Assembly: GCF_016907995.1 (NCBI RefSeq)
Contig: NZ_JAFBDA010000002.1
Location: forward strand, 225,952 to 289,951
DNA from: Clostridium sardiniense
GTDB lineage: Bacteria; Bacillota; Clostridia; Clostridiales; Clostridiaceae
Direction: 5' to 3'
Length of the DNA stretch: 64,000 nt
The notes under the pieces are model-generated. The model worked only from the letters and a program-made list of their open reading frames with translations, was not told the DNA's origin and did not search any database. Below, piece by piece: positions 63,966 through 64,000 of the stretch. How positions within the stretch are numbered: position 1 is the first letter of the stretch; every line of letters begins with the position of its first letter. The position numbers and the translations under genes are program-made.

Positions 63966-64000
63966 AGTAGTTATACCTCCTTTGCAAATATATTAATTAA

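Overview
The window is a low-GC (about 30% G+C), AT-codon-rich chromosome segment of a spore-forming Firmicute. The order dnaK-dnaJ-prmA-rsmE-mtaB-rpsU-yqeY-yqfC-yqfD-pgpH-ybeY-dgkA-cdd-era-recO-ccpN-ppdK-dgt-dnaG-rpoD-trmK-nif3 is the conserved Bacillus/Clostridium housekeeping backbone. Sporulation and germination genes (yqfC, yqfD, yunB, cotS, gerK-type operon), pyruvate phosphate dikinase and the protein sequences point to Clostridium sensu stricto, probably a gut species related to C. perfringens; the species cannot be fixed from this window alone. No transposase, integrase, tRNA, 16S/23S rRNA or CRISPR array was seen. Layout: 1-1.9 kb holds the end of dnaK and dnaJ. From 1.9 to 13.4 kb a self-contained sugar module interrupts the backbone: an MsmX/UgpC-type ABC ATPase, a BadF/NagK-type amino-sugar kinase, a GH112 galacto-N-biose/lacto-N-biose phosphorylase, a YesM/YesN-type two-component system and a binding protein with two permeases. 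It reads as uptake and phosphorolysis of host mucin or milk disaccharides. From 13.5 to 34.8 kb the backbone resumes (translation, RNA modification, c-di-AMP breakdown, DNA replication and repair, sigma A), broken once at 28.35 kb, where a deletion has fused the truncated 3' ends of convergent ppdK and a cotS-like spore coat gene. At 35.2 kb lies rnpB (RNase P RNA). From 36 to 64 kb follow small, mostly independent units: a phage-type amidase, a formate/nitrite transporter, a coiled-coil 3D-domain wall protein, a second PrmA-like methyltransferase, a TraX-like protein, a DUF1667 protein, a D-2-hydroxyacid dehydrogenase, a gerK-type A-B-C germinant receptor operon, a tandem glycine riboswitch controlling an amino acid:cation symporter, acylphosphatase, ndk, a potABCD polyamine operon with its cupin/XRE regulator, an unusual GNAT plus DJ-1-like fusion, DUF948/YtxH envelope proteins, a PepSY protein, a second symporter, penicillin-binding protein 1A, yunB and an LssY_C protein. 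How it works together: the first half couples heat-shock chaperones, ribosome maturation and the macromolecular synthesis genes dnaG-rpoD, typical of vertical inheritance, with the disaccharide module as the clear accessory insertion. The second half is about envelope, sporulation/germination and small-molecule transport, with nearly every convergent gene pair separated by a strong bidirectional terminator. Regulatory DNA of note: FNR/CRP-like palindromes before the glycine-switch transcript and before focA, repeated TTACTAAA elements in the polyamine operon leader, and a sigma-E-like promoter before yunB.
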